From Bacteroidia bacterium (lineage in GTDB: Bacteria; Bacteroidota; Bacteroidia; Chitinophagales; UBA2359): a stretch of DNA of 64,000 bases. The stretch lies in contig JAUHXA010000003.1 of assembly GCA_030427245.1 (NCBI GenBank), forward strand, positions 124,001-188,000, in the 5' to 3' direction. The notes under the pieces are model-generated. The model did not search any database. It was not told the DNA's origin and saw only the letters and a program-made list of their open reading frames with translations. Numbering within the stretch: the first letter of the stretch is position 1; each line of letters starts with the position of its first letter. Position numbers and translations under genes: made by a program. Positions 1-9,700 of the stretch are shown here, piece after piece.

Positions 1-10
1 ATATTCTTTT

Positions 11-194
11 AACGGGCGAGTCGTATGCGGTCTGATACCCCCGAGGTGACACCAACATTTTGGTTGGTCTTCATTTCGGTTTGCGGCTAATTTATTGGTC
101 GCATTAAGTTGCAGTCTGCCATAACAATCAGATTACAACTTCGGATTCCTTTTCTCACTACTTGCATCATCGGACTGGCTGGCTCGCTTTTTTT
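11..194 (+). ncRNA. Structured RNA, 3' end with terminator; class unknown
   Basis: No open frame fits here, but the + strand folds well. Bases 16-22 pair with 181-187 (seven pairs, one G-U) to close a structure of about 170 nt, and seven T residues (188-194) follow directly, as in an intrinsic terminator. Inside lie three hairpins: 41-44/76-79 plus 51-56/63-68 (perfect 6 bp inner stem), 83-87/98-102, and 106-111/136-141 extended by 113-118/129-134. The neighbouring gene on the far side is convergent, so this is not a leader of it. I do not see the signature elements of tmRNA, RNase P RNA or SRP RNA. It could be a free small RNA or a structured 3' UTR of a gene before the window. Pairings are seen; the RNA itself is inferred. 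Confidence 0.42.
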
Positions 195-240
195 AAATTT
201 TCAAAGAATCAAAATAAATAGATAAAAGAGAATACCACAA

Positions 241-1011
241 TTAAGTTCTAAAAACTAATTCTTCGTATTCTACTCTATCAGAAACACTTGGTATATTTCC
301 CAAATAATTTTTACCCCTCAACTTGTTGACTGTATGTGCCTCTAATTCACTTTCAGGAAAAGATACCATCAGTTCTTGAATCGCTTTTTTGTCCAATTCA
401 TCTCCAATAGATTGAAGCCATTTGTCCTCCCATTCTTGCGGCAAAATAAGCGGCATTCGAGGTTCGGGGAGTTTGGGATTGTTGTGGATTTTTGCCATTA
501 GAGGATTGGCTTTCGTGGTGACGATTGCGAAAGTGTTCAGGATTTCTCCCGTTTGTCTGTCCACCCATTCACTCCACAAACCCGCTAAGGACAAGGGTTG
601 GTGTTGATGATGGTGAATGAAGAAAGGATAGGTTTTGCCATTGAAGTGATGATGTTCGTAGAATCCATCTACTTGGATAATGCAGCGTTTGTTTTGAGCC
701 GAATCCCGAAAAGAAGGCTTTTCAAAGATGGTTTCACTTCTCGCATTGAGGGTGCTGTTCCAAATTTTTCGGGATTGGGTTTTGTCTTTCACCCAATGTG
801 GAATGAGCCCCCAAGTCGAAACACTCGGCATATCAGGTGACTGATTGGTGTAAATCAACAGTTTGGGATGGCTAAAACCTGTAGCATGGTGGAGAGGTAA
901 ATGGGTTTGAGGTAGACGATTTTGACGCATTTCTTCAAAAATAGCAGCTTCCATTTGTCGTCTTGCTCTTTGGAACTGAGCAGTTGGAGTCGCTTTGATG
1001 TCGTAGCACAT
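241..1011 (-). CDS. SOS response-associated peptidase family protein (SRAP/YedK/HMCES-like)
   Basis: 256 residues, within the usual size of the family. SRAP proteins covalently cap abasic sites in single-stranded DNA through the N-terminal cysteine; here the protein begins Met-Cys, leaving Cys2 as N-terminal residue after Met removal. Other family marks are the conserved NARSET stretch (about residues 90-95), a GFYEH segment equivalent to the GFYEW motif, and an Ile-His followed, after a short insertion, by RMPLIL, which supplies the expected histidine. The insertion between the His and the RMP motif differs from the compact arrangement of E. coli YedK. The gene is single and faces away from its neighbour at 1110. 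Family call is firm; the repair role is taken from the family. Confidence 0.9.
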   Translation of the reverse strand: MCYDIKATPTAQFQRARRQMEAAIFEEMRQNRLPQTHLPLHHATGFSHPKLLIYTNQSPDMPSVSTWGLIPHWVKDKTQSRKIWNSTLNARSETIFEKPSFRDSAQNKRCIIQVDGFYEHHHFNGKTYPFFIHHHQHQPLSLAGLWSEWVDRQTGEILNTFAIVTTKANPLMAKIHNNPKLPEPRMPLILPQEWEDKWLQSIGDELDKKAIQELMVSFPESELEAHTVNKLRGKNYLGNIPSVSDRVEYEELVFRT

Positions 1012-1109
1012 GATTTATTATTTTACATACAAATAAAATTATTCGTAATATTATCGCAATCAAATTTTTAACTATCAATACAGTTTTAGGATACTCTCAG
1101 TCTTACTTT

Positions 1110-1688
1110 CTAATCTAAATACAACTGCTTGCCTACCACCTTATCAATCGCTTCAAAAAAACGTTGGGGCTTCAATGACCTCCACTTGACCTGATTCAGA
1201 AAACCGCCAAATGACATATAATACTGTAGATTTGCCGATTGCATTTCTTCAACGACATGAGGCCGCATATTTAAAATAGTAATCCAACCTTCTTCATCTT
1301 TCACTTCTTCGTACCATTCTTCGTAATAACAATCATCGTCACTGTGAAAATTGAGCACATTTTCGGCTATCAGTACAAACTTGTGAATGCCTTTGCGGAG
1401 TAGTTTGTCAATGATGTTGCGTTTGAATGACATGATATCGTTGTCAATACAGTCGTTCCACTCTCCCATCAACTCAATGATGGCAAAACCTTTGGCATAG
1501 TCTGCAAACAAGATTTTGATGTACAAAGTATTGGAACCAATCTCGTCCCATTGCGGATGAATGTAGTAGTTGTAAATACTATTGGAGTATTCAAATTCGC
1601 TGTATTCCCTACCGAAAAAGGGAGAATTTTCGTCTTCTTCAGCAATGTATGTATTGCGCCATCTATAAAAAGGCTCTATGTTTTGCAT
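1110..1688 (-). CDS. Conserved-looking hypothetical protein, 192 aa
   Basis: Not recognised. The protein is acidic, rich in Tyr, Trp, Asn and Glu, without signal peptide or membrane segment, so probably cytoplasmic. The frame can be extended upstream to a GTG at 1718, but a TAnnTTTGC promoter element sits inside that extension (1707-1715), so the ATG at 1688 (protein start MQNIEPFYRW) is chosen. The middle (about residues 60-115) reads like alternating beta strands and helices ending in a strand with an IAENVLNFH motif, suggestive of an alpha/beta fold, but this is impression only. The gene stands alone between the SRAP gene and a divergent VWA gene. Confidence 0.7.
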   Translation of the reverse strand: MQNIEPFYRWRNTYIAEEDENSPFFGREYSEFEYSNSIYNYYIHPQWDEIGSNTLYIKILFADYAKGFAIIELMGEWNDCIDNDIMSFKRNIIDKLLRKGIHKFVLIAENVLNFHSDDDCYYEEWYEEVKDEEGWITILNMRPHVVEEMQSANLQYYMSFGGFLNQVKWRSLKPQRFFEAIDKVVGKQLYLD

Positions 1689-1706
1689 GTTTTTTGTTAT
1701 TTTAGT

Positions 1707-1715
1707 GCAAAAATA
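1707..1715 (-). promoter_or_regulatory. Bacteroidota -7 promoter element of the 192-aa gene
   Basis: On the minus strand the bases read TATTTTTGC, a full match to the TAnnTTTGC -7 element used by the Bacteroidota primary sigma factor. It lies about 20 nt before the chosen ATG. No good -33 TTTG is seen at the right distance, so the call is moderate. Its position inside the longer possible frame decides the gene start. Confidence 0.45.
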
Positions 1716-1882
1716 CACGGAATATTAGGCTAATCCCATTCAATGAAGTCGTTTTTATGAGAACTAAATGACAATTTCATAAGCATCGTCAAACTGAGTT
1801 TATCCGTATATTATGGTAACATTCTGAATGTGGTATTTTGAATTTGGAGTTTAACTCATCATCGTTTATTACAATTCGTTCC

Positions 1883-3286
1883 ATGAAAAAACTTTTGACT
1901 ACCTCTCTATTTTTTGTTTTTTTAGGCTGCCTTGAAGTGCTTTCTCAAACGTCAGCTATCACATCTTCTTTTCAACAATCTGGCTTGATAAACGTTCAGG
2001 TGGCTCTAAACAACTCCCTCTATTTGACCAATGGCAAAGAAAAATACGTCTATCTATATATCAGTGCAAAGGCTGCAAAATATCCCCTCACAGAAAAAAA
2101 CACTCCTTTAAATCTCTCCTTAGTATTAGACAGAAGTGGCTCAATGTCAGGCGCAAAGCTAAAATATGCTCGGGAGGCCTCCAAAGTAATTATTGACCAC
2201 CTAGACGAAAACGACATTGTTTCTATTGTGGCTTATGACCACGAAATTGAAGTGATGCAACCAAGCCTGAGTATTACCAACAAGAAAACTCGTAAACAAC
2301 TGAAACGAAAAATAGATGCCATCTATGACAATGGCTCGACCAATTTGAGTGGGGGAATGTTGGAAGGTTTTCAGCAAGTTTCGGCGTTTTATGATGCCAA
2401 TTATGTGAATCGGGTATTGTTGCTTTCGGATGGCTTGGCAAACAAGGGGATTATAGAAGCCAAAGTATTGAAGGATACTGCCCAATATTTTAACCAAAGA
2501 AAAAACATAAGCCTTTCTACTTTTGGCTTGGGAGCTGATTTTGACGAGGATTTGATGGAAGGTCTATCGGATTATGGAGGCGGCAATTATTATTTTATTG
2601 ACAAAGCGATAAAAGTAACCGAAACTTTGCTGAATGAATTGCAGGTATTGCAAAATGTGGTAACTCAAAAGGAACAATTGAAAGTACGGTTTCCCACCAA
2701 TTTTCTGGAGTTGAAAAAAGTGTATGGCTTGCCGATTCACGAACAAGAAGGACTTGTGACTGTGCCATTTAGCAATATGTTTGCAGAAGAAGAAAAAACG
2801 GTCTTATTGAAGTTTTTGGTCAAAAATCCATTTAAAGAATCACTTGATATAGAAACTATTTTTAGCTATCGAGGAATAGTTGGAGATTATGTGAATGGGG
2901 ATATTGTTCAATGGAAAAAAACATTACAAATCTCTCCCATTCAAAATCAAGAAGAATGGAAAGCCCAACAAAACATAGATATTGAGCAACAAATCATCTT
3001 GTTTGAAAGCAATGCTTTTTTTCGAAAAGCCATTGAAGCAGTTGATGCCACACAACTTAATATTGCAAAAAGTCTCTTGAAAAAGAACTTACTCTATTTG
3101 AATCAACAAATGGCTTTTTTTGAAGAAAATGCTTTTTTGACTCAACTTCAACGCTATAATCAGGCATACCTCAGTCACCTCGAAAGATTCGAAGACTATG
3201 ATGAGCATGAGCAAAAGATATTGCAGAAAACTACTAAGAATGAATACTATCGCTTATTGAAAAAGAAGGACATTCACCAAGATTAA
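1883..3286 (+). CDS. Exported von Willebrand factor A domain protein
   Basis: 467 residues from the ATG at 1883, chosen over the longer frame (1838) because it puts a normal signal sequence (MKKLLTTSLFFVF) at the N-terminus; a Cys at residue 15 gives an imperfect lipobox, so either a lipoprotein or a cleaved exported protein. A VWA domain spans about residues 70-260: the MIDAS metal-binding motif is Asp83-x-Ser85-x-Ser87 (DRSGSMSG), with the later conserved LLLSDG strand and a Thr-containing NGSTNL loop. The C-terminal 200 residues are helical and end in a charged tail. VWA proteins of this type bind ligands or partner proteins in a metal-dependent way; the specific partner here is unknown. 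The gene converges with the next one, 7 bp away. Confidence 0.85.
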   Translation: MKKLLTTSLFFVFLGCLEVLSQTSAITSSFQQSGLINVQVALNNSLYLTNGKEKYVYLYISAKAAKYPLTEKNTPLNLSLVLDRSGSMSGAKLKYAREASKVIIDHLDENDIVSIVAYDHEIEVMQPSLSITNKKTRKQLKRKIDAIYDNGSTNLSGGMLEGFQQVSAFYDANYVNRVLLLSDGLANKGIIEAKVLKDTAQYFNQRKNISLSTFGLGADFDEDLMEGLSDYGGGNYYFIDKAIKVTETLLNELQVLQNVVTQKEQLKVRFPTNFLELKKVYGLPIHEQEGLVTVPFSNMFAEEEKTVLLKFLVKNPFKESLDIETIFSYRGIVGDYVNGDIVQWKKTLQISPIQNQEEWKAQQNIDIEQQIILFESNAFFRKAIEAVDATQLNIAKSLLKKNLLYLNQQMAFFEENAFLTQLQRYNQAYLSHLERFEDYDEHEQKILQKTTKNEYYRLLKKKDIHQD

Positions 3287-3293
3287 AATTGGG

Positions 3294-3680
3294 TTAAATC
3301 TCTGATTTTCTTGTTCTTTTTTTGCGGTTCTTTTTCCGTTCTTCTTTTTCCATTTGTTTCAATTCTGTCCGAATATCTTCATGCTGCTTTTTGCCTTCTC
3401 GCCATTTTTCGGCAGCAATTGTGGTCACTTCTTCGATTTTTTTAGGAAGGTTATTGGCACTACTTGCTTTTCGATTGACTTTTTTTCCTGCTTTCGGAAA
3501 TCCTATTTCATTGAGTTTTTCAGCAATTTTTTTGAACAGAATCAATACATCATCCGTTCGCAGATCTCTATCTGTTAGCAATAAATTTCTGTACTTAATT
3601 AAATGACTAAGAATAACAGCATAGTCTTTTGTGCCAGGTTCTCTTACTTCACCTGGATAATGTCTGCGTTTTTTTTCCAT
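3294..3680 (-). CDS. Small basic hypothetical protein, 128 aa
   Basis: Not recognised. The protein is strongly basic, with a Lys/Arg/Glu-rich C-terminal third likely to be helical or disordered (ERKKNRKKRTRKSEI) and a predicted helical core (about residues 20-65). No signal peptide. A nucleic-acid-binding role would fit the charge but is only inference. A good promoter element (TAAATTTGC, + positions 3703-3711) stands about 20 nt before the ATG, which supports that the gene is real and starts here. Confidence 0.65.
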   Translation of the reverse strand: MEKKRRHYPGEVREPGTKDYAVILSHLIKYRNLLLTDRDLRTDDVLILFKKIAEKLNEIGFPKAGKKVNRKASSANNLPKKIEEVTTIAAEKWREGKKQHEDIRTELKQMEKEERKKNRKKRTRKSEI

Positions 3681-3702
3681 CGATATTTTATTTTTCTGTG
3701 AT

Positions 3703-3711
3703 GCAAATTTA
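3703..3711 (-). promoter_or_regulatory. Bacteroidota -7 promoter element of the 128-aa gene
   Basis: Minus-strand TAAATTTGC matches TAnnTTTGC exactly. It gives a predicted leader of fewer than 20 nt before the ATG at 3680. The region about 20 nt further upstream is only T-rich, not a clear TTTG. Confidence 0.45.
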
Positions 3712-3776
3712 TCGTATTTTTAGCAACTTTAAAAATCATTGGGCTAATACCTACAAAATTCTAAAAACAATAAATT

Positions 3777-4535
3777 ATGGCAGCGATTTATAAGACGTAT
3801 ATTCGGGACTTGAACAAAAAATTTGGCTATCAGGCCACTTGGACTCCTGGGACTCCCTTGAAATTGGGAGATATTGGCGTTTTTCGCAATCATGTGTTTG
3901 AAACTATTGATAATATTAGCAACGACCATTTTGACTTTGAAATGATGGTTCGAAAAGACGAAAGTGCGGAAGAATTGGAATTTGTATCTTCGAGTAGTAT
4001 AAACATAAGTACGAAAGTTAAGGGTAGTGTAGCTCCAGTTGGCAGTCCTCTCAGTGTAGATGATGCGGGTTTTATGGTGAGTTTTGGTAGAAAAGGAGGA
4101 TTGGTTTTCAAGGCAAAAGGAGTTTTGACCCAACGGATTATGAATCAATCTGAATTGGCACGTTATGTCAAAACTGCTTTTTCTAATGGTGAATGGGAAG
4201 ATGGTCACTACATTATCACCGAACTCAAAGAAGCGGAGTCTGCCACTATTTTGTACAGCGTCGAAAGAGATGCTGAAGTAGCGATTCGGGCAAATGGCTC
4301 GTTGAGCAATGAGGCTTTGGATATTGCAGATGCGGGGGCAAGTTTGGAAATCGCTTTTTCTAAAAGCATGGAAATCAAAATTGTAGCGAGTGATGGATTG
4401 ACTCCTCTCTTCAAGGTTAGAGGCATCAAAGTACGTGGCAGCAATGCAAGTCTTAGACATCTGGAAAAGGAAGGAGATGATATGGACGATTTGTTATTTG
4501 AAGAACACGATGAAGTCGAGATGATGGAAGACTAA
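3777..4535 (+). CDS. Hypothetical protein, 252 aa
   Basis: Not recognised. No signal peptide or classical membrane segment. Starts with a charged segment containing a GTPLKLGDIG motif (about residues 24-35), followed by a beta-rich middle with alternating polar/hydrophobic strands (residues 55-110 and 140-215), and ends in a highly acidic tail (EEHDEVEMMED). The strand-rich amphipathic middle would be compatible with a lipid- or membrane-interacting protein, and the N-terminal half prompted me to think of gasdermin-like folds, but there is no motif that proves this. Stands alone, divergent from the small basic gene and 56 bp before the alkyltransferase gene, with which it may share a transcript. 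Confidence 0.72.
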   Translation: MAAIYKTYIRDLNKKFGYQATWTPGTPLKLGDIGVFRNHVFETIDNISNDHFDFEMMVRKDESAEELEFVSSSSINISTKVKGSVAPVGSPLSVDDAGFMVSFGRKGGLVFKAKGVLTQRIMNQSELARYVKTAFSNGEWEDGHYIITELKEAESATILYSVERDAEVAIRANGSLSNEALDIADAGASLEIAFSKSMEIKIVASDGLTPLFKVRGIKVRGSNASLRHLEKEGDDMDDLLFEEHDEVEMMED

Positions 4536-4591
4536 GGAAAATTCAGGACCTGTTCTAAAACCTCGGGATTCAAAATGCAAATTCAACAAAC

Positions 4592-5089
4592 ATGAGCCTT
4601 CAAACTGCTTTATATACACTCCATTTGAAATCTGCAATGGGCGACATTGCCATTGAAGGGAGTGAAATTGGGATTACAGCTATTCAGTTTTTGGACGAAC
4701 CGCCTATTGAAGAAAGTAGTGCTTTTGTTCCTGATTTTTTGAAGGCAGCAGCCCAACAATTGCGGGAATACTTCGACAAAAAACGCACCGATTTTGATTT
4801 ACCTTTAGACCTACAAGGGACTGATTTTCAAAAAAAAGTGTGGCAAGAACTCCTAACAATTCCCTACGGCAAAACGGTATCTTATTTGGATGTATCTTTG
4901 GCATTGGGAGATAGAAAAGCGATTCGAGCAGTAGGGACTGCCAATGGTCGGAATCCCATTGCTATTGTAGTTCCTTGTCATCGGGTGATTGGCAGTGACG
5001 GTAGTTTGACCGGCTATGCAGGTGGTTTGGCTCGCAAAAAATGGCTCTTGGATTTGGAGCAGCCGTTTGTGCAGGGTAGCCTCTTTTGA
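4592..5089 (+). CDS. ogt: Methylated-DNA-[protein]-cysteine S-methyltransferase
   Basis: 165 residues, normal for the single-domain Ogt/MGMT type. The enzyme removes O6-alkyl groups from guanine (and O4-alkyl from thymine) in DNA by irreversible transfer to its own cysteine. The active-site signature is PCHRVIG with Cys129; the helix-turn-helix region before it contains the FQKKVWQELLTIPYGKTVSY stretch with conserved Tyr, and the RAVGTANGRNP 'asparagine hinge' follows. There is no fused Ada regulatory domain. Converges with the T9SS gene at 5121. The symbol is a family-level assignment. Confidence 0.93.
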   Translation: MSLQTALYTLHLKSAMGDIAIEGSEIGITAIQFLDEPPIEESSAFVPDFLKAAAQQLREYFDKKRTDFDLPLDLQGTDFQKKVWQELLTIPYGKTVSYLDVSLALGDRKAIRAVGTANGRNPIAIVVPCHRVIGSDGSLTGYAGGLARKKWLLDLEQPFVQGSLF

Positions 5090-5120
5090 AAGTTCCATAC
5101 TGCGTTTCAATAATCGTAGA

Positions 5121-6629
5121 TTACCTGACAGAAAATCGTCCTGTTTGCAGCACTTCTTCCTTTACAATTACCTGATAGACATACATTCCACTTTCAAAAT
5201 CTTTTGCGGCAATCGTTTTGCTTCCTTGTTTTTGGTGAATTGAAAATTGCTGAACTAATCGTCCTGATTGATTGTAAATCAAAACTTTTCCATATTGTTG
5301 ATTGAGAGGCAGTTGGTAAGTCATTGACGATTCGGACGAAATCGGATTGGGAGCTATTTGAACAAAATGCTTGGTTTTTATGGGAAAGTTGTCTGCAATA
5401 TCTGTCTGTAAATCATTGTTACTTCTTTGACAGTTCAATTCTTCACAAGCATAACCTTTATTATCCGTTTTCAGCACCCAACTATTTTGCTCGTTGTAAT
5501 TGAAGCCTGTCAATACATAACCGCCATCAGCAGTAGGTTCCATATCCTTGATATATGTGTTGCTTTGTGATTGACCTTCAATAATTTGTTGATGAATCAA
5601 AAAACCGTTTTTGTCAAAAAATAAGACAATAGGCATGGTCTTTTCATTCTCGTTGTAAAAATAGGCAACCCCTGCAAAATCCCCATTTTCAGTCAATTGC
5701 AAAGAAGTTTGAATATTGGCAATATGGGGCAATGCGTGTATTTTATCCCATTGAATTTCACCTTGATTGTTCAATTGAGCCAAATACAGTTTTTTGATGC
5801 CTTGTTCTCGAATAGCACCTGCCATCAAAAAATCACCATTCGGCAATGCCTTCACCGTACAGCCCGTATCGTGTTCGTCTGTACCATAACTTTTTGTCCA
5901 AATCAGTTCACCATCGGAGTTTAATTTGCTGACAAACATATCGGTAGCCGTTTGATCATTGATTTGATAGCCCGATACTATATAGTCATTATTTACAGTC
6001 GTTTCTACTGACAATGCCACCGATTTGTTGCCTATTCTAAGCTGTTTGTCCCACTCCATATCGCCCCTTTCATTAAGTTTGGCAATATAAGTGTGTACTT
6101 TTTCGTCTTCCAATTTCTGAAAACCCACAATTATAAAACTACCATCATTGGCTTGTGAAATCTGACGAACCGATTGAATATCGTTTTGGTGAAGCATCTT
6201 TTTCCATAAGACATCGCCGTTTTCATTAATTTTTGTCAATACAACTGTTTGTATTTCTGATTCACTCACGCTGTTGTTTGGATTTTTTTTAGAAGCTGCC
6301 AAAATAAAATTCCCATCCTTTGTCGGGATGAATGACCCTCCTCCCGAAAGGTTGCGATACCCGAAGCCTTCATCTAAGATTTTCTCCCAAAGGATATCCC
6401 CACTTCCGTCCAATGCACGTACATAAAAAGCACTATACGTGTTGGCGGCTTGATAAATACCCGCTACCAAAAAATATTGATTATGAGGAATTACTGCAAT
6501 TGAATTTTGTTGCAGTGAATCACAGGTGTAAGACCTGTTGAAATAGGAGTAAGAAAAACTGGAGCTTTGGGAAAAACATAGCAAGCTGTTTATCAAACAA
6601 AAAATGATTGAATATATGGTGAATTTCAT
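5121..6629 (-). CDS. Exported repeat protein with T9SS type A sorting domain
   Basis: 502 residues. N-terminal signal peptide (about residues 1-21, ending CFSQ). The body consists of repeated short segments with patterns such as DGSFIIVG, NGDFLMAG and DGGYVLTG followed by a Trp-Lys strand; this is the delta-60/beta-propeller-like repeat common in secreted Bacteroidota proteins and predicts one propeller. The last 75 residues start with IAPNPIS and end with a QTGRFSVR strand, the typical type A CTD recognised by the type IX secretion system and cleaved at the cell surface. It lies 96 bp downstream of the exported peptidase gene in the same direction, so the two may be co-transcribed. Ligand unknown. 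Confidence 0.85.
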   Translation of the reverse strand: MKFTIYSIIFCLINSLLCFSQSSSFSYSYFNRSYTCDSLQQNSIAVIPHNQYFLVAGIYQAANTYSAFYVRALDGSGDILWEKILDEGFGYRNLSGGGSFIPTKDGNFILAASKKNPNNSVSESEIQTVVLTKINENGDVLWKKMLHQNDIQSVRQISQANDGSFIIVGFQKLEDEKVHTYIAKLNERGDMEWDKQLRIGNKSVALSVETTVNNDYIVSGYQINDQTATDMFVSKLNSDGELIWTKSYGTDEHDTGCTVKALPNGDFLMAGAIREQGIKKLYLAQLNNQGEIQWDKIHALPHIANIQTSLQLTENGDFAGVAYFYNENEKTMPIVLFFDKNGFLIHQQIIEGQSQSNTYIKDMEPTADGGYVLTGFNYNEQNSWVLKTDNKGYACEELNCQRSNNDLQTDIADNFPIKTKHFVQIAPNPISSESSMTYQLPLNQQYGKVLIYNQSGRLVQQFSIHQKQGSKTIAAKDFESGMYVYQVIVKEEVLQTGRFSVR

Positions 6630-6725
6630 GGAAAAAATGTGTGTGTGTGTTGTACAATAGCCCTTTCAGCATATACATCATCTAATATTATGCCACACCC
6701 CGTATGCCAGTTTTGAAAAAAATTG

Positions 6726-9700
6726 TCAATTGACAACCAAAAATTTTCGAGATTTTACCAAATTCCCGTTTACCCATAGACTACAAACGTATTTTTCATT
6801 CACAATCAACTCTTTGTCAATAATATATTCGCTATTCTTTCCTTTTATTTGTTCATGGTGTAATACACGTCCATTCATATCTGCAATGATAACCGCTACG
6901 TCTATGCCTTCAATAAGATTCAATACACGTTTAAATTTTACCTTAATATGACTATTGTCCAATGTCAAATCTGTGTTGACAGTTCGGATTTGATGATTCT
7001 GTGCAGAATTTGTATAAACATGTGGTTGTTTGGGAAGCACATCCCTTAAGATTTCATGAGCTGTTTCCAATTTTTTCGGCAAAGTTTCTTTTTGCAGATA
7101 ACTTAGATTGAAGACTCTCAATGATTTTTCTTCCCTTTCTGTTTGTTTCAATACTGTCGTATTTACCTGATTCGAGAAACGTAATTTGTCTTGCTGCAAA
7201 GTGCGAATTGCAGTAGGCAATTCTTTCGTCTTTAGGTGATAGCGTACCAACTGACTGATGATCAAACTATGCTTTCGTGGGGTAATGGCGGTTTCTAAGT
7301 TTGATAAAATATCGTTCTCATCTTTTCCACCCAATTGTCCAAAACCACCCAATGAGCAATCGTTGTGGTCGTCTTCGCACACAATAGGCTGAAAATTATT
7401 TGAATAACAGTTGGGCGCAAAACCTGGCATAAAAGTCCAATTGATAGAAGCCTCTGAGTTATCATAATATAAATGATTTGACTCAACATTGTCACAAAAC
7501 GTGTGCCACTCGTTTTTGAGGGGGCTAATGAGTGGGTCAAACTCGTCGCAACCTCCTTCCTCCCCAAAATAGCGGTTACTGTCGTCTAACAACAATAAAT
7601 CATAGTAGCTAATAGGTTCAAAACGATTGCAGTCTATCAAAGTATTAGGATTTTCATCTCCTTCAAATTGTACGGCTGCAAAAAATTTGTCTTCGATGCC
7701 TACTTTCGTAAATTCATTATTGTAAACCGTACAGCCATAATAACCACTGTTTTCTGCAATCACCCCCCATATCGGTGCATCTTCCGTAGCCACATCGGCT
7801 GCTTCAAATACATTGTTGGCAATAGTCAATCCTTCCGCTTTTTGGGTATATAGGCCATAGCTATTTTCGCCCGATATTTTTTCAAAGCGATTGCCTACAA
7901 TAGACGAAAAATGATTGTATTGGAGGTGAATCGCTTTTTTCACTTCTTCAAAACGGTTTCCTTCAATCATCATATAACCCAAAACGGTTGACGTGCTGTA
8001 AGAATCAATCCCCTTGTAAAGTTTCACAAAATGATTTTGCTCACTTTCGTCTCCTGTTCCAATCCGCATAGGTGCATGCCAACTTACAATACCTACTCCC
8101 CTATTGCTTTCTTTATCAAGTAATTCACCAATTTGTTTGTTCTCAAAAAGGCTGTTCTTCACTTCAATTCCTCCAATATTGATGGCCAAGATTCCAACAT
8201 ATCCCAAGTCGCCCAAGTGATGTGTTCCTTTGAAGCTTTCAGCGAATACAAAAGCACAATTATCTTCAATTCGGCTTTGGCTTTCATTCAAGTAAGCATG
8301 AAACAAAACGCCTATCGAATTGTCAATAAATTGTGTACTCTCTGCCTTCAAAATACCTCCACCTGTCGCTAAAAAACTGCTGCTATACCCCTCGCCCATT
8401 TCTACTCCAATGTAGGCATCTCGAATCGTGCTGTTGGTCAAAAATACCTGCGCTTGATATTGCAGTTGATTTTGGGTTTTGTACGCATTGCCCTTTGCTA
8501 AAATACCTTTCCAAGTACGATTTTCACATTTATTACCCTGTAAAACAGCATTTTCTACCTTCAATACCGCCCCCTCTTCCACTACAATTCCCGATGCTTC
8601 ATCTAAAAATTCTACTTCAATTCCTTCAATTTCTAAAGTACGTCCACTCGGAACCAACAATTTTCCGATGATTCGTCTGTTTTGAGTTGTCCATACTTCG
8701 TCGCTCATTAAAATATGCCCTACTTCAAAATCTACTATCGGTTGAAAAAATGCCTCCTCTCCTACTTCAATACTCATAGTCGTTTCGCATCCTTGTTCAT
8801 TCATCACCGTCAAATCAAAAATCCCCGCTTCCGAAACAACCAAGCTGTTTTCGCTTTCTTCATTATTGTTATTCCACACATAGGTATCGTATAAAGCATC
8901 TACCCAAAGTGTGATGTTTTCGGATTGACATTCATCCATTTGCATCAAAATCTCTGTCGCTTCAGGTAATTCATTCATCTCAACCTCCACAAATAATTCT
9001 TTTGAACCACAACTATTTACGCCAATCAATTGAAGTATAGTATGTTCGGTTACTTCATAATCCAATACGGCATTTTCTCCAACAACTCCTTCAGTCGAAG
9101 TTTGCCACTGATAAGCATCCGCCTCCATAAAATTACGAGCATCCAAAGACAATTTTTCCTTTTCGCAAATGGCCTGTGAAGGAAGTTCGGCGATAATTCT
9201 TGGGAAATTATTCACCCTCACTTCTACATCTTTTGTCCATTCACAATTTTCATTCAGCTTTTCTTTGCAGTTATTCTCCAAGCGGTATTTGACTTGGTAA
9301 ACGCCTTGATGGTTTTTATCAACACTTTCTATTTCAAAGTTCATTGCAGTTTCTCCATTTGCTAATAGTTCTCCATTTGGTGCATACAATTCGATACTTT
9401 GCATTGCCTCATTTTGCAGTGAAAAAGTCCAGTTTTCGCCTTCGCAAAATTGCAACTTATCAGGAACGCTTAGATTGTATTTTTCACCAACATTTAGTGC
9501 ATACCAAGCAGTACTTAACTGCTGCAATAAGTCGCAATTATTCGGAAAAAGGGCTTCGGCTGCTTGTTCGGTAGCACAGCGAAATTTGGGGAAAGTCAAG
9601 GAATGAAGGTTAGCATCTTCTCCAATAATGGACAAGGCTCTATATAAGATTTGAAGGCTTTTCCAATGCCCTATTCCTTGTATTTCAAACTGAAGTGTTT

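Noticed and set aside
1-200. tmRNA, RNase P RNA or SRP RNA
   Set aside because: The T-arm/CCA end, the conserved RNase P core sequences and the SRP GGAA-loop motif are all absent.
3744-4460. 238-codon minus-strand frame
   Set aside because: Fully opposite the better-supported gene at 3777; protein is Phe/Ser/Asn-rich without domain character.
6723-6736. Perfect palindrome TTGTCAATTGACAA at the stop codon of the exported peptidase gene
   Set aside because: Too short without loop or T-run; half-sites resemble the REP-like hairpin at 51692 but the central part is missing, so coincidence is likely.
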